Shown here piece by piece: positions 1 through 10,342 of a stretch of 64,000 nt of DNA; positions within the stretch are counted from its first letter, which is position 1, and each line of letters opens with the position of its first letter. The stretch comes from Trichoderma breve (taxonomy: Eukaryota > Ascomycota > Sordariomycetes > Hypocreales > Hypocreaceae), in the NCBI RefSeq assembly GCF_028502605.1, contig NC_079233.1, positions 6,386,001 through 6,450,000 of the forward strand, given 5' to 3'. Below the pieces are notes generated by a model. It had not been told where the DNA came from and did not search any database. It saw nothing but the letters and a program-made list of their open reading frames with translations. A program made the translations under genes and the position numbers.

Positions 1-269
1 GGGCACACTGAGCCACAAAGGCGCTGCGTATCTCGGCGCCTTGATCTTTGCGGCGACGTCGGCTCCTGGAGTATGTTTTCTTTACCTTCAACTCTTTGAT
101 TTGCTTCTTTGAGACTGACTCTTTGTGTGTGTAGTTCATCTCTCAGATCTTCAGCGAAAAGAGGCCTCTTGACACTGTCGGCGTCAATGTCGCTGCTAAG
201 CTGCTCGAGACTATCGGCTTGTCCCTGGTCCTCAACTGGTGGGGAACCAGGACCAACCCCTTTGAGTAA
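1..269 (+). CDS. 3' end of an unidentified protein, probably membrane-associated (partial)
   Basis: Two exons of a gene that begins before the window. The first runs from the window edge to 70 and is open in the frame starting at base 2. A GTATGT donor lies at 71. The acceptor is an AG at 133-134 (an in-frame alternative is at 145-146), and the second exon ends at TAA 267-269. The visible tail is about 67 residues: a small-residue hydrophobic stretch (GAAYLGALIFAATSA), then a second apolar stretch ending in NWWGTRTNPFE. This could be the end of a multi-pass membrane protein, but I do not recognise the family and give no function. The codon pattern and clean splice signals make a real gene likely. 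It is followed by about 420 bp before the convergent NHP2 gene. Confidence 0.55.
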
Positions 270-689
270 ACGGGATCTCTCTTGGTAATTCTTTCCTGAG
301 GCTGGTTCTGGGAGGAGTTGGACAGGGAATGGAAAGGCCCAGCATATCTGATGGCCTTTGTTGTATAACATCACACCTAAATTAGTCAAATTCAATCCGG
401 AATGTTAATAACTTCAACCCTTTGTGACCCGAGTTCAACTTTTTAAAGTCACATCCAATTGGCAAACCAGAGCCAATAGCCGTATAGTAGAAAGCCAAAC
501 TTGTTCCATTGATCAATGCAGTACTTTATATACCTGAACGCCGCCGTTGCCCCAACAAAAGTCTTGCTGCAAGACAATCCCTCTGGTATGGTTAATGTAC
601 ACCCAGATTAAGCGCTTCGCACCAACATCATTCTCCCAGCATAAGTCTCTTCACACATACCGCGCCCTCACTTTACCATTTTTCTTTTT
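270..689. other. Intergenic, convergent 3' ends
   Basis: Between two converging genes. I see only AT-rich sequence and T-rich runs suited to 3' ends, and no supported gene. Confidence 0.5.
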
Positions 690-1563
690 TTACGCCTTTG
701 ATTCACCCTTTGTCCAGAACGCCTGCTTGCCACCCTCCTTCTGCACAAGCTTGACCAAGGAAGCGTAGGTCTCGCTGTAAGACTCGCTGCTGTCCTCCTC
801 GTCGTCCTTGTCAGCCTCCTTGGCGGGCTTCTTCTTTCCCTCGGCCTTCTCCATAATCATGACCACGCTGGTAGGTCGCTTGGTCTTGGCGGCGGCACCC
901 AGCTCAGCGCGCGATGTGACGAAGATGAAGGGCACGTTGTGGTCCTCGCACAGCACGGGCAGGTGTGAGATGACGTCCATGGGAGAAATGTCACCGGCAA
1001 TGATGACGACTCCGGGGAATGAGGTGTAGCCGGGGGCGGTGGCGGGGGACTTTCGCAGGGTCTTGACGACTTCCTTGACACCACGCTTGAGAGTACCATT
1101 CTTGGCGGCTGTTGAAAGGAGGCGACGTTAGTAAACAAGATCCAATGGCTATATTTGAATAGAGAGGAGCAAGACAAGGGAGGGAGAGAGAACGAAAAGA
1201 AAATCGAAAAGAGGCAGACTGTGCGACGTAGCGAGGGAGAAGCAACCTACCTTTTCGGATCGTCTTGCAAATCTTCTTCTGGCCCTTCTCGTCGGCAAGA
1301 GGAACCGCAAACGGCACAACCTTTCTCTCAAGGGTCACCTCAGGGGTCTTGTCCTCCTCCATATCTGAGCCCTCGTCAGAGGCCTTGACAGCGCTCTGCG
1401 CAGCGACATCCTGCTGGAGCTTCTCGTCCAGAGCAGAAGCGAGCTTGTCCTTCTTCTCCTTCTTTTCCTTCTTGTCCTTCTTGGATTTGGTCACGCCAGC
1501 ATCTTCGCTGCGCTTCTCCTTCTTCTCCTTCTTCTCCTTCTTGTCAGGTCTGTCGGAGGCCAT
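690..1563 (-). CDS. NHP2: H/ACA ribonucleoprotein complex subunit Nhp2
   Basis: Model complement(690..1108, 1251..1563), 243 aa. Nhp2 is the L7Ae-family core protein of H/ACA snoRNPs, which guide rRNA pseudouridylation in the nucleolus. The ATG at 1563 opens a very lysine-rich tail (repeated KKEKKEKK-type runs, residues 7-40), followed by an acidic patch. The L7Ae fold starts near residue 90 and is marked by KTIRKAAKNGTLKRGVKEV across the intron, then GVVIIAGDISP and HLPVLCEDHNVPFIFV. The intron has donor GTAGGT at 1250 and acceptor CAG at 1109. Fungal Nhp2 is usually about 150-240 aa, and the long charged tail accounts for the size here. An acidic stretch (DKDDEEDSSES) lies just before the C-terminal helix. 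The identification is firm because the fold and signature are complete. Confidence 0.93.
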
Positions 1564-2273
1564 GGCTGCTGTATGGGATATTTTGAATCGAGGAAGTTTG
1601 AAAAAAACAGAGAAAAAAGACGAAAAGAGAGTATCCAATCGGCGATTGAAAGACTATTAAAGATATAGAAGAGTTCAATCGACTGAATGGAATTAAATCT
1701 GCCTCTGATGCACCAATTGGACGTCTTGCGCAACTGGATCGCGTTTTTTTCAATGTCTGTCGTCCTCCCACGATTGAGGCGCTTCAAAAATTTCCTACTC
1801 AAACCAAACTTTTTTTCTCGGTGAGGGACCCTCTAAAAATTTTCGGCGTTTTGTGGTGCCGACGCCGAGATCTTTACAGTTTAGTCACGTGATGCAGCTT
1901 CAGCCTATCATGTCGGTCAAGATTTGGATGACCTAAGAGAGCATGAGCTCACGAGAGTTTTTATGTTAACCACTGGCAGATAAAGAGGGAGTTTGTAACA
2001 AAAGTTTTCTAAATTGAGAGTCATCAAGCCGTAGAATATCACCTAAGATAGAGGATGAACACTTCACTCATCCTTGCTAGTAACACACCCTGGTCCTCTC
2101 TTTCGACGCTCCAAAGCCACCTTACGATATCAAATCAGGGCATTAACATCCGAACGAGGAATGGAACTAAGTATCTCGTAGAGTCAACCGTTTCTATTGT
2201 TTTCTCCTAATCTAGACGCTGATATACACTGGGTCCCCTAGACACCCATAATTCAACATGTTCGTGCACCATT
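1564..2273. promoter_or_regulatory. NHP2 upstream region with a GTCACGTGA box
   Basis: This 710 bp stretch lies between the NHP2 start and the 3' end of QCR8, and I see no gene in it. A perfect CACGTG E-box in the context GTCACGTGA sits at 1886-1891, about 320 bp upstream of NHP2. bHLH proteins of the Cbf1 type bind such sites in fungi. Assigning it to NHP2 is an inference from position. Confidence 0.45.
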
Positions 2274-3069
2274 TTACTCCGAGTCGGCAAACTCAGCACG
2301 GCCAGCCTTGGAGTTGAGGTAGTGGTTTCTATCATGTCAAGTTAGCTCTAGATTCAGCACCGGCAGCGTTATATTTCACTTAGGCCGACATACCGCTCGG
2401 TGGCCCAGCTCAGCAGGTAGTAGCCGGCAAGCATGGGAGGGAGCCAGTAGAAGATCTGGGACTTGGTACGGCGGAAGGTGTTGAAGATGGCATCGTGGGC
2501 AGCACCGGCAAAGGGGTTCTGACGGTTGGCAGACAGGCCGTAGTCGACAATGCCCTTCTGCTTGGCACCACCTATAGCATCATATGTTAGCATGCGAGTG
2601 ACTCCTTCAATCTTTGTAGTTCGTCCCGACGGGTCCTTTGGCGCAATCCCTGATCCAATTGTTGTTCCGTAACCTCTTCAATGTCTTCCAACCCAATTGC
2701 TTTAGCTGAATCAAGTGATCGGCTCATTGAATTGTCCTCCTACTCCCCCATCATCCGGCATCTTGCGTCCTCCAAAGTCTCTTTCGCGGGTTGTCCGATG
2801 CAATCGTTCGACAAGTAGAGCAAACTCACCAAAGGAGCCCCAGTCACCGAGCCAGCTATTATCAAATGTTAGCATCAGCATCAATTCGCCAAACATTCCT
2901 GCCGCAGAGGCCGCATCATCGTCCATCGAACTCGACTTTCGCATCTCGTGGAAAAGCCGCAAACTCGGGTGGTACGATCGCCGCATCTGTTCCGGGGGAG
3001 AGGCTGTACATACTGGCCAGTCTTGGGTTGAGGGGCGCCGCCGCCCAGACGAACCTGAGTAGGTCTCAT
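2274..3069 (-). CDS. QCR8: Cytochrome b-c1 complex subunit 8 (Qcr8)
   Basis: Model complement(2274..2328, 2394..2571, 2830..2855, 3014..3069), 104 aa. Qcr8 is the ubiquinone-binding subunit of respiratory complex III in the mitochondrial inner membrane. The conserved core is GGAKQKGIVDYGLSANRQNP followed by FNTFRRTKSQIFYWLPP and one membrane segment (about residues 63-80). The C-terminus NHYLNSKAGRAEF matches the SKAGR motif of the family. Four exons make a 104-residue protein. Exon 2 has only 26 nt and supplies the HWLGDWGSFG turn. Donors are GTATGT (3013), GTGAGT (2829) and GTATGT (2393), all with AG acceptors, and a GCTAAC branch site lies before exon 2. The gene is divergent from PHB1 with 323 bp between the starts. 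Confidence 0.93.
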
Positions 3070-3392
3070 TGTGATTCAGCAGGATCTCGGAGTTGCGATT
3101 AATCCTTTTTCGATTGCGGGAAGAGGGTAGAGGTGGAATGAGTTCGGGTTCGGAATTGGTGAAAACGCAGAGCCATCCTCGCGGGTCCAGCCGAGCTTGC
3201 CGTAACAGGCCTAGCGCCACTCGTCGGACGGAAAATCAAGCACCAACTGCGGGACAACCTTTGGATTCACAAGGCAGGACGAAGCTTCATAATCCGCAAG
3301 AGCTTCAGTCGCAACAAGCGTTTTCGCCGTTGGGGAATTCAGCAGTCAACTTTTATACCGAGGCCACCCTTGTTGAAGCAACGAAATTCAAA
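3070..3392. promoter_or_regulatory. Bidirectional promoter of QCR8 and PHB1
   Basis: The 323 bp between the divergent ATGs of QCR8 (3069, minus) and PHB1 (3393, plus) must hold both core promoters and both 5' leaders. Both products are mitochondrial inner-membrane proteins, so shared control is plausible. I saw no single obvious binding site. Confidence 0.55.
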
Positions 3393-4304
3393 ATGGCGGC
3401 GTTCGCGCGAACCCTCAACCTCATGTACCGCATGGCCATCCCGGCCTCTGCCGGCGCATTCCTCATCACACAGTCCATCTACGACGTCCGGGGCGGAACA
3501 AGAGCCGTCATCTTCGACAGGTTGTCCGGTGTCAAGGAGGATGTCGTCAACGAGGGAACGCACTTTTTGATCCCTTGGCTGCAGAGGAGCGTCATCTTTG
3601 ACGTGCGCACAAAGCCCAGGAACATTGCCACCACCACCGGCAGCAAGGATCTCCAGATGGTCAGCTTGACGCTGAGAGTCCTGCACCGGCCAGATGTCAA
3701 GGCCCTGCCAAAGATTTACCAGGCAAGTACCCTCTTGCAGCTCTACAACAGATTTAGATCCACAGCCAAAGCTAACTAACAATGACAGAACCTCGGCGCA
3801 GACTACGACGAGAGAGTCCTCCCCTCCATCGGCAATGAAGTCCTCAAGGCCATCGTCGCCCAATTCGACGCCGCCGAGCTCATCACCCAGCGTGAGGCCG
3901 TCTCCCAGCGCATCCGCAGCGACCTCACCCGCCGCGCCGCCGAGTTCAACATTGCCCTCGAGGACGTGTCCATCACCCACATGACCTTTGGCCGCGAGTT
4001 CACAAAGGCCGTCGAGCAGAAGCAGATTGCCCAGCAGGACGCCGAGCGCGCGCGCTTCATCGTCGAAAAGGCCGAGCAGGAGCGGCAGGCCAGCGTCATC
4101 CGTGCGGAGGGTGAGGCCGAGAGCGCAGAGACCATCAGCAAGGCCATCTCCAAGTCTGGTGATGGGCTGGTGCAGATCCGAAAGATTGAGGCCAGCAGGG
4201 AGATTGCGCAGGCCCTGTCGTCGAACCCCAATGTGGCGTATCTGCCTTCAGGAGGAAAGGGAGGCAGTGGCAGCCAGTTGCTGCTGTCTGTAGGCAGGGC
4301 GTAA
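3393..4304 (+). CDS. PHB1: Prohibitin-1
   Basis: Model join(3393..3722, 3789..4304), 281 aa, the usual prohibitin length. Prohibitins form ring complexes in the mitochondrial inner membrane that stabilise respiratory subunits and restrain the m-AAA protease. An N-terminal apolar anchor (about residues 8-27, [20 protein letters not shown]) precedes an SPFH/band-7 domain containing [25 protein letters not shown] and DVRTKPRN. A long charged coiled coil (about 175-245, [20 protein letters not shown]) follows. The one intron begins GCAAGT rather than GT. The exon before it ends CAG and the acceptor is CTAACTAACAATGACAG. Only this boundary keeps the frame and gives the expected [12 protein letters not shown] junction. 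ATG 3393 is chosen because it starts the family N-terminus; the open frame upstream is not conserved-looking. Confidence 0.95.
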
Positions 4305-4666
4305 AGGCGGATTTTGTAAAAAAGTAATGAAAGTTGAAGCACGGAGAACACCCCGCTCATTGCTGGGATATGAGGGGGGAAAGGAAATCCCCAATCACGA
4401 GAACCTTGTACTTTTAGCCATAAAAGGCCAATAGAAGCCTTATGTGAAAACAAAAACTATATGCTGTAATTCTTTGTTCATGTATTGTGAAGCTCGCCTA
4501 AAGCAAAAGTGTGCTTGACCTATTATAAGTAAGAATAAGCGTAGGTGTAGACGTGTGAAATTAAATATGTATATTTATCAATGGCGGCCAATGTCAAACT
4601 CTGGGTATTCCTTCACCCCAGAGGACATCGCCTTATGGTCATTCTCAGCAACCCTGCTATCCAGCT
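4305..4666. other. Intergenic, convergent 3' ends
   Basis: Between the 3' ends of PHB1 and the Rex3-type gene. It is AT-rich, with TATGT- and TAAATATG-like stretches typical of fungal 3' processing signals. No gene is seen. Confidence 0.5.
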
Positions 4667-6631
4667 TTAAGCCAACTTGAAATTGTTATTGCGTCCCTCG
4701 ATAAAAGCTTCTGTCAAGCCGCCCCCTTCGCCCTCAGGAGGCGTAAATTCGCCGTCGACAACCTTCCAGCCAACCCTCTTCATATCATTCCACACATCCA
4801 TGACTCGCAGGCGAACCAAATCCCCAGCCGCCCTGGCATCTTCACCAGAATCGTGGCCCAGCATCTTTGGACCCGTGTCTTGCTGGATCTTGCGGTTCAT
4901 GTGGACATTCATCAGCGTCTTTAAACCATGGCGGTATGGCAAGCCCATCTTGTGCGGATAAAGCAGGACAGAGTCGATAATGGTCGGGTGAACGATGCGC
5001 ACAGCATTAAGATCGTTTTCCAAGCCGTGACCAATGAGGGGCGTCGTAGGCGATATGAGCGAGAACAGGAGATCTCGCGCGACTTCGGGGGAAGATACGA
5101 TCTTGAGCTTCTTCTTCTTAGCTTTCAGCTCGCCGTCCTCACTTCCCGTCTCACTGCCGTCCTTAGCTGGCTTGAGATCGTCGTTGACGGACCACGATTC
5201 CGCTGCGGCAAGATCATCTGGCCAGACACCAGAAAAGCGGGAGTTGAGATCCAGGATTTCGCCCAGAGGCTGGACCAAAACATCCAGCAAGTCCTCTCCC
5301 GTAGGCCATGAGGTAGCTGTCAAGCGTACCAATTCGAGCCCATGGACCGTATAGCACATTTCACAGTCAAAACAGACGGCTCTGTCCGTTGGCGTCAGGG
5401 GATTCTCCGGCGTCTCAGCGAAGTTCAGAACAGCGGCTAGTCTTTTCGCATCGCTCGCCTTGAAGACATGATGCTCATGGGTAAAGCATCCGGCCGACTC
5501 GCCAACTTCTTGACCGCAGCAATGGTATCGTTTGGGTACCCTTGTTTTATCACCGGGTGCCTTGCTTGGAACATAGGTTTTGCCCCAATGGAAATTGCAT
5601 GCTCCTCCTGTTGTAAGGGCACCGTCCTCCTCTCTCCGTCCAGGAAAGACTTGAAATCGTTGCTGGCAGCGGTCACACTTCTCCCATCCCTTGGCTGCCT
5701 CCATACCATCCCGAGCCGACTTAATTTGTTCTTGTGTCGGAACTGCAGGGACATAACCGTGATTTGCCATGTTATCGAGTGGTGTAAGGATACGTTTTAG
5801 CAACTCGACTTCCTGTGCGGGCGTGAGACCAGTCTCAATCTTTCTAGGCTCTCCATCAATCTCGTTGTCTTTTTGAAGCTTCTTTTGAGCTTCCTGCTTC
5901 TCCTTAACTCTGGCTTCTTTCCACTGAGCCGCAGTCATGCGCTTGTACTGCATGACTTTGTTCTTCATGACGTTGGAATACACGGCTGGCTTTTCAATGG
6001 CGCAAGCTTGCTCTTCGTCCAGGGCTCTGATAATTAGATCTTGGTCTAATAAAAGGAGCTTCTGCTCTTGGTCGTTTACAGTCTTCCTCAGTTCCTCGTT
6101 TAGGCGCTTGAATTCCTGGTGGAGAAGCCTCAGAAGCTTTAATCGTATTTCATGGCTTGCCGGAGAGCTTTTGAGAAGTCGAGGGTTGAGAGACTCAGCC
6201 TTCTTTGGTTTAGCTGGTGCAGCCGCCTTGGAGGTGGAAGCACTTGGCTTCGTGGTTGGCTGCTGATTCTTTGCGGTGGCAGCGTTTGCGCTCTGAGTTG
6301 AAGCAGTGGCCTTTCTCTTGAGTGGAGGAGGCGAGATTGGACGCGTAACGCTTTGTAACAAGCTTTGTTTCTGATTCTCTGCTGGCTTTGGCCCCGTCCG
6401 AGCATTAGAGGCTACACCAGTTTGTGATGAAAGAGAAGGTTTCTCTGCATCAACCTTTAAACGCTTGCTAGGACGATCTTGATTTGAAGGTGGCAATGCC
6501 TCATCTTTTACTAGCTCGCTAACGCTCTCTTCATCGATCTTAATGTTGTCCTTTTCGTGGCCGAATATACACTGGAAAGCGGTGCATCTATTGCCTGCCG
6601 GGCAGGGGATGTGTTTGAGTGAGAGGCTCAT
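4667..6631 (-). CDS. REX3: RNA exonuclease of the Rex3/REXO1 type (DEDDh)
   Basis: A single exon of 654 aa. Rex3 trims 3' ends of structured RNAs such as RNase MRP RNA and snRNAs in the nucleus. The N-terminus has a CCCH zinc knuckle at Cys10, Cys16, Cys21 and His25. A low-complexity Ser/Pro/Ala/Lys linker (about 45-150) and a helical charged segment (160-260) follow. A Cys/His-rich module (about 319-387: CDRC, CNFH, HCCG, CFTH) precedes the exonuclease domain. The DEDDh core shows FDCEM (Asp422, Glu424), then GHGLENDL, and HDSGEDARAA near residue 593. Yeast Rex3 is about 400 aa; filamentous fungal versions carry the longer front half. Start 6631 fits because the CCCH motif begins within ten residues. 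Assignment to Rex3 rather than Rex1 or Rex4 rests on the CCCH plus CHORD-like layout. Confidence 0.88.
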   Translation of the reverse strand: MSLSLKHIPCPAGNRCTAFQCIFGHEKDNIKIDEESVSELVKDEALPPSNQDRPSKRLKVDAEKPSLSSQTGVASNARTGPKPAENQKQSLLQSVTRPISPPPLKRKATASTQSANAATAKNQQPTTKPSASTSKAAAPAKPKKAESLNPRLLKSSPASHEIRLKLLRLLHQEFKRLNEELRKTVNDQEQKLLLLDQDLIIRALDEEQACAIEKPAVYSNVMKNKVMQYKRMTAAQWKEARVKEKQEAQKKLQKDNEIDGEPRKIETGLTPAQEVELLKRILTPLDNMANHGYVPAVPTQEQIKSARDGMEAAKGWEKCDRCQQRFQVFPGRREEDGALTTGGACNFHWGKTYVPSKAPGDKTRVPKRYHCCGQEVGESAGCFTHEHHVFKASDAKRLAAVLNFAETPENPLTPTDRAVCFDCEMCYTVHGLELVRLTATSWPTGEDLLDVLVQPLGEILDLNSRFSGVWPDDLAAAESWSVNDDLKPAKDGSETGSEDGELKAKKKKLKIVSSPEVARDLLFSLISPTTPLIGHGLENDLNAVRIVHPTIIDSVLLYPHKMGLPYRHGLKTLMNVHMNRKIQQDTGPKMLGHDSGEDARAAGDLVRLRVMDVWNDMKRVGWKVVDGEFTPPEGEGGGLTEAFIEGRNNNFKLA

Positions 6632-7990
6632 GGCGGCCTAGCGGGAGGAGCTCCCGATCAAAGTGAGAGAGGAGTGATGCGCGATCTATATCTGCCTAAC
6701 CAAAGAGCTCGCCTGTGTACTAAGCAATCATCGGTATGGATAGGATAATGCGGTAAGTCTCCCCGCAAAAGCAAGCGGCCAGGAGACGAGCTGGTTGTTT
6801 GAAGGAGATCTGAGCAGTTCGGGGTTGTTTTGATGAAGCAAGCATGGATACACGCCCAGGTTAGGCACTATTTCTAGGCCTGTCGTGCTGCAGGGGCAAG
6901 TCAGGGGCCGATATTTAGGCGTGAGGCTGCCGAGCACAGGCATGGCAAGGCCACTAAGGACGCCCGCTAAAGCAGCAGGATGGGGCATCTTTACTGCATG
7001 GTCAGAACATGAGACGAAATAGAGATGATGGTATTGAACAAGAGTCCCGATACGAAAAGAAGCTTTTTATTGGCTGAATAATTGATTAATACTAAATACT
7101 CAATATTCGCTACTGTGAGTACTCTGCACTACTACCTGTATTATTCTATTCTAGAATCTGCTACTATTGGTCTATTCCTCTAGTCTCTAGTACCTACTAT
7201 CACCACTTCTAGCTTGAAATTTGAGACACGGGATGCTAGATAGCAGGCTATAGTACTAATTGGTATTTCTCTTTTCTCCTTTTCTTGTTTTCCATTTCTT
7301 CGCTTCTTTTCTTTTTATCTTTTCTTTCTTTTTGAGCCATCATAAACACTGCTGATGTTGCGTTGGATTCTCTAGTTTGACATTTTCTGCGGCGACCCGT
7401 CTCAACAAGTTGATTTGAAGCTACCCTCCCCCAACATGTTCATCTCAACAGACAGGGGAAAAGAATTAAGCTCCTGAGCTGCATATTGCAATGGCCTCAC
7501 TTTGAATTTGCTGTTGCCTACCACCTGATGTTGACCAATACACTCTGCGTTTCTCATGTTTACAAGTGGTTACGCAACATACAGGGTAAGAAATCGCTGG
7601 GTTGAGGAGCTTAACCATGCATAACGAAGCTTACTAGGTTATTCTAGCTGATATAGATGAACAGACAAAAACGTCAAATGATGACGACGCTTTTCATCAA
7701 ACGGATTTCAACAAAGTCCATTACACGTATATACTTGTAGCCTATCAATCACATCGCCCTTTACGTGCATGTGGATATCAGCCCACTACAGTATCTAGCG
7801 CTCCGGCAAATACGGGGCTGCCGGACGCTGGCAGCACGATTACGCTTTTTACTCGATTGGGTGCCCAAAACCAAACGTGGACTTCGGACTTCCTTATCAA
7901 ACCGCCTCGGACCTACGTAATGCGTCCCCCATGTAATATATACCTGCTTGCGCCCCTTTCGACGAGTCACGATAGCCTCTCCTGCAGCCA
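6632..7990. other. Gene-free stretch with TA-rich block and pyrimidine tract
   Basis: This stretch separates two divergent genes. About 7080-7260 is TA-rich with recurring CTACTA-like steps, and 7260-7340 is a strong C/T tract. An 86-codon open frame at 6728-6988 (minus) shows no domain. I see no supported gene. Confidence 0.5.
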
Positions 7991-9477
7991 ATGTCTGCTC
8001 GCTTGGCTGGCTCGAGACTCCTAGGCGCAGCGCTCAGGATGGATTTTGCTGGCGGAAGCACAAAGGCGGACCACCTCTGCGTCCTGGTCCACGGAGTGAG
8101 TATTTCGACGTCAAAGGAGCTTCCTTGCGTGTAGTCGAGCTAACTTGGTAAATCACAGCTATGGGGTAATCCAAACCACATGAACAATATCGCAAAGACG
8201 CTACGAGCCCAACATTCCCCTGACGACCTCTACCTCCTGCTGGCCAAGCGAAACAGTGGCAGCTTTACCTACGACGGCATCGAGCTTGGCGGCGAGCGAG
8301 TCTGCGCCGAGATTATAGAGGAGCTCAAGACGATAGAGCAGAATGGCGGCAAGATCAGGAAGCTGAGCGTTGTGGGATACTCTCTCGGCGGCCTGGTATC
8401 GCGGTATGCCGTTGGTCTGCTGTATGCAAAGGGCATCCTGGACTCGGTTGAGTGCATGGTAAGCGCATGCCTTTCTAGGTTGAGACAAGGGCCGCCACTG
8501 ATACTGAAAAACAGAACTTTGCGACCTTTGCCTCGCCGCATCTCGGCGTACGGACCCCCCTCAAAGGATGGCACAACCACATGTGGAACGTGTTGGGCGC
8601 GAGGACGCTGTCCATGTCCGGGAGCCAATTGTTCACCATTGATAATTTCCGAGATACCGGCCGGCCCCTCCTATCCGTCATGGCTGATCCCCAGTCGATT
8701 TTCATGCTGGGACTGCAAAAGTTCAGGAGACATACATTATACAGCAACATCGTTAATGATCGAAGCGCGGTTTACTACACAACCTGTATAGAAAAGACTG
8801 ACCCATACAAGGAAATAGATCGGATCAAGGTCAACTTTCTCAAAAATGACCCAGAAGGTGTCCTACTGGATGCGGCGCACCCGTTCTCTCCACGACCAAA
8901 GGTTCCCGCACCGATCACTCTGTCATCCCTTACTGAAGCGGGCGTGCGGTGGATGAGAGGAGTCCCGTTCATGATTACGGTGTCGGTGCTGGTTCCTATT
9001 GGCGTGGTGGCCTATCTTATCAACTCGGTTTTCCAAACTATACGAAGCACGAAGCGCATTAAGCTACATGAGGGCGGCCTCGCGGGCATCAATGTTGCAG
9101 AGTACCGGGTGCCGATCCTGATTAAGTCGTTTCGTGAAGAGGTCGAACACGTCTACGAGGCGCTGAATAATTCGCAAAACCAAGAGTATCTGGCAGACGA
9201 GGATGAGGATGAAGAGACAGGCATGAATGCCGAAGATAGAAGCACAATGGCGAGAGAGAGGCGGATGTCGATCCCGACGCAACCAACTCTTGCGTTGGCA
9301 CCAATCCAATTCGAAATGATCCGATCACTGAACTCTCTCAAATGGAGAAAGTACCCGGTTTGGATTCAGAATGATAGACACACTCACGCCGCCGTCATTG
9401 TGCGATTTGAGAAGAAGACGTTTAATGAGGGTTGGGTGGTTCTGAGACACTTTGCTGGCGAAGAGTTCCTGTTGTAA
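7991..9477 (+). CDS. DUF676 serine lipase, Lpl1/Rog1-like
   Basis: Model join(7991..8095, 8159..8458, 8515..9477), 455 aa. The DUF676 alpha/beta hydrolases include yeast Lpl1, a lipid-droplet phospholipase, and Rog1, a monoacylglycerol lipase. The oxyanion strand VLVHGLWGNPNHM spans the first intron. The nucleophile elbow GYSLGG places Ser at about residue 110. FASPHLG follows, and a late His in RHTHAAVIVRF fits the terminal catalytic His of the family. A hydrophobic helix (about 286-308) could anchor the enzyme to a membrane or droplet. An acidic insert (DEDEDEETG) lies near residue 330. All three exon junctions are phase 0 with GTGAGT and GTAAGC donors. Lpl1 versus Rog1 cannot be decided from sequence alone, so no symbol is given. 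Confidence 0.88.
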
Positions 9478-10342
9478 CAGCCGCCATGTAACATCGCCGA
9501 GGGGCCTTTTCGGAGCAGCGGGATAGAAATCGCCGACGCTTTGCCTTTTTCTGGGATTTTTGGATTTTTGGATTACTTGCGTATTAGTTACTGCGTATAT
9601 ACGAGATGCGCACATAGAGCGGCCGATACAGATACGGATATTAGCGCAGTAGGCTGGCATGCTGTATGTAGGGTAACAGACAGACCGCCTGTATGATTGG
9701 ATAGCAAACATTGCCTGTCAATTGATGATTGGACATTTGCCACATTATCCGGCTCTAATCCTCCGTAGAGGGTGTCAAGTGTCGCTGTTTGGTTGTTATG
9801 TCAAGGGTGACAAATTGCCCTCCATTTCATGGCCAGAAAAGCTGTGGCGGGGTACGGAGCAAGAGCTTGCAGCTTCTCATACGCTGGACCGCCGCCCGTC
9901 ACGTGAAGCTGCAACCCCGGATTGAGGCCACTTGCAGCATTTCCCCTCACCAGTGGCCAATCACAGCCCCGCTGGCCGCGTGCTTATAACCGGCAAAAAA
10001 GTTGATGCTCGTGCCACTGCCATCGCCGTCAGTCGATTCCTCTCCTCTTGTCAGAGGCTTTGGGTTGATTGCCTTGCACCCTTTCCGACCTCTTGCGTGT
10101 TTCTCCTTTTTCTTTTCCTTGTTACGATTGAACCTCCCTTCGCCTGTTGCTCGGAACATGCGGATTGTCGCCGGCTTAGCAATTCAAGCGACCAAGCCAG
10201 AGCCGAGCCTCTGAATTTCATGCATCAATCTGACGTCTTTGACCGCTGAGCCTCTGGATTTTCCGCAAACCGCAGCAGCATTGAGCCAATACAGAATCCT
10301 TCTTCTTCTTCTTGTTCAACTACGACTGTAACAATATTCACA
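9478..10342. promoter_or_regulatory. Upstream region of the Ups/PRELI gene with CACGTG and TATA-like sites
   Basis: This 865 bp stretch has no gene. A GTCACGTGA E-box lies at 9900-9905 and a TATAAC box at 9985-9990. A C/T-rich stretch (about 10075-10130) and a CTTCTTCTTCTTCTTG run just upstream of the ATG follow. This is a typical fungal promoter layout and suggests a leader of roughly 300 nt. Confidence 0.5.

Noticed and set aside
3093..3392. In-frame upstream extension of the prohibitin open frame by 100 codons
   Set aside because: The extra residues are not prohibitin-like and overlap the start region of QCR8. The family begins at ATG 3393.
6728..6988. 86-codon minus-strand open frame
   Set aside because: No domain or homologue recognised, and short; possible but unsupported.
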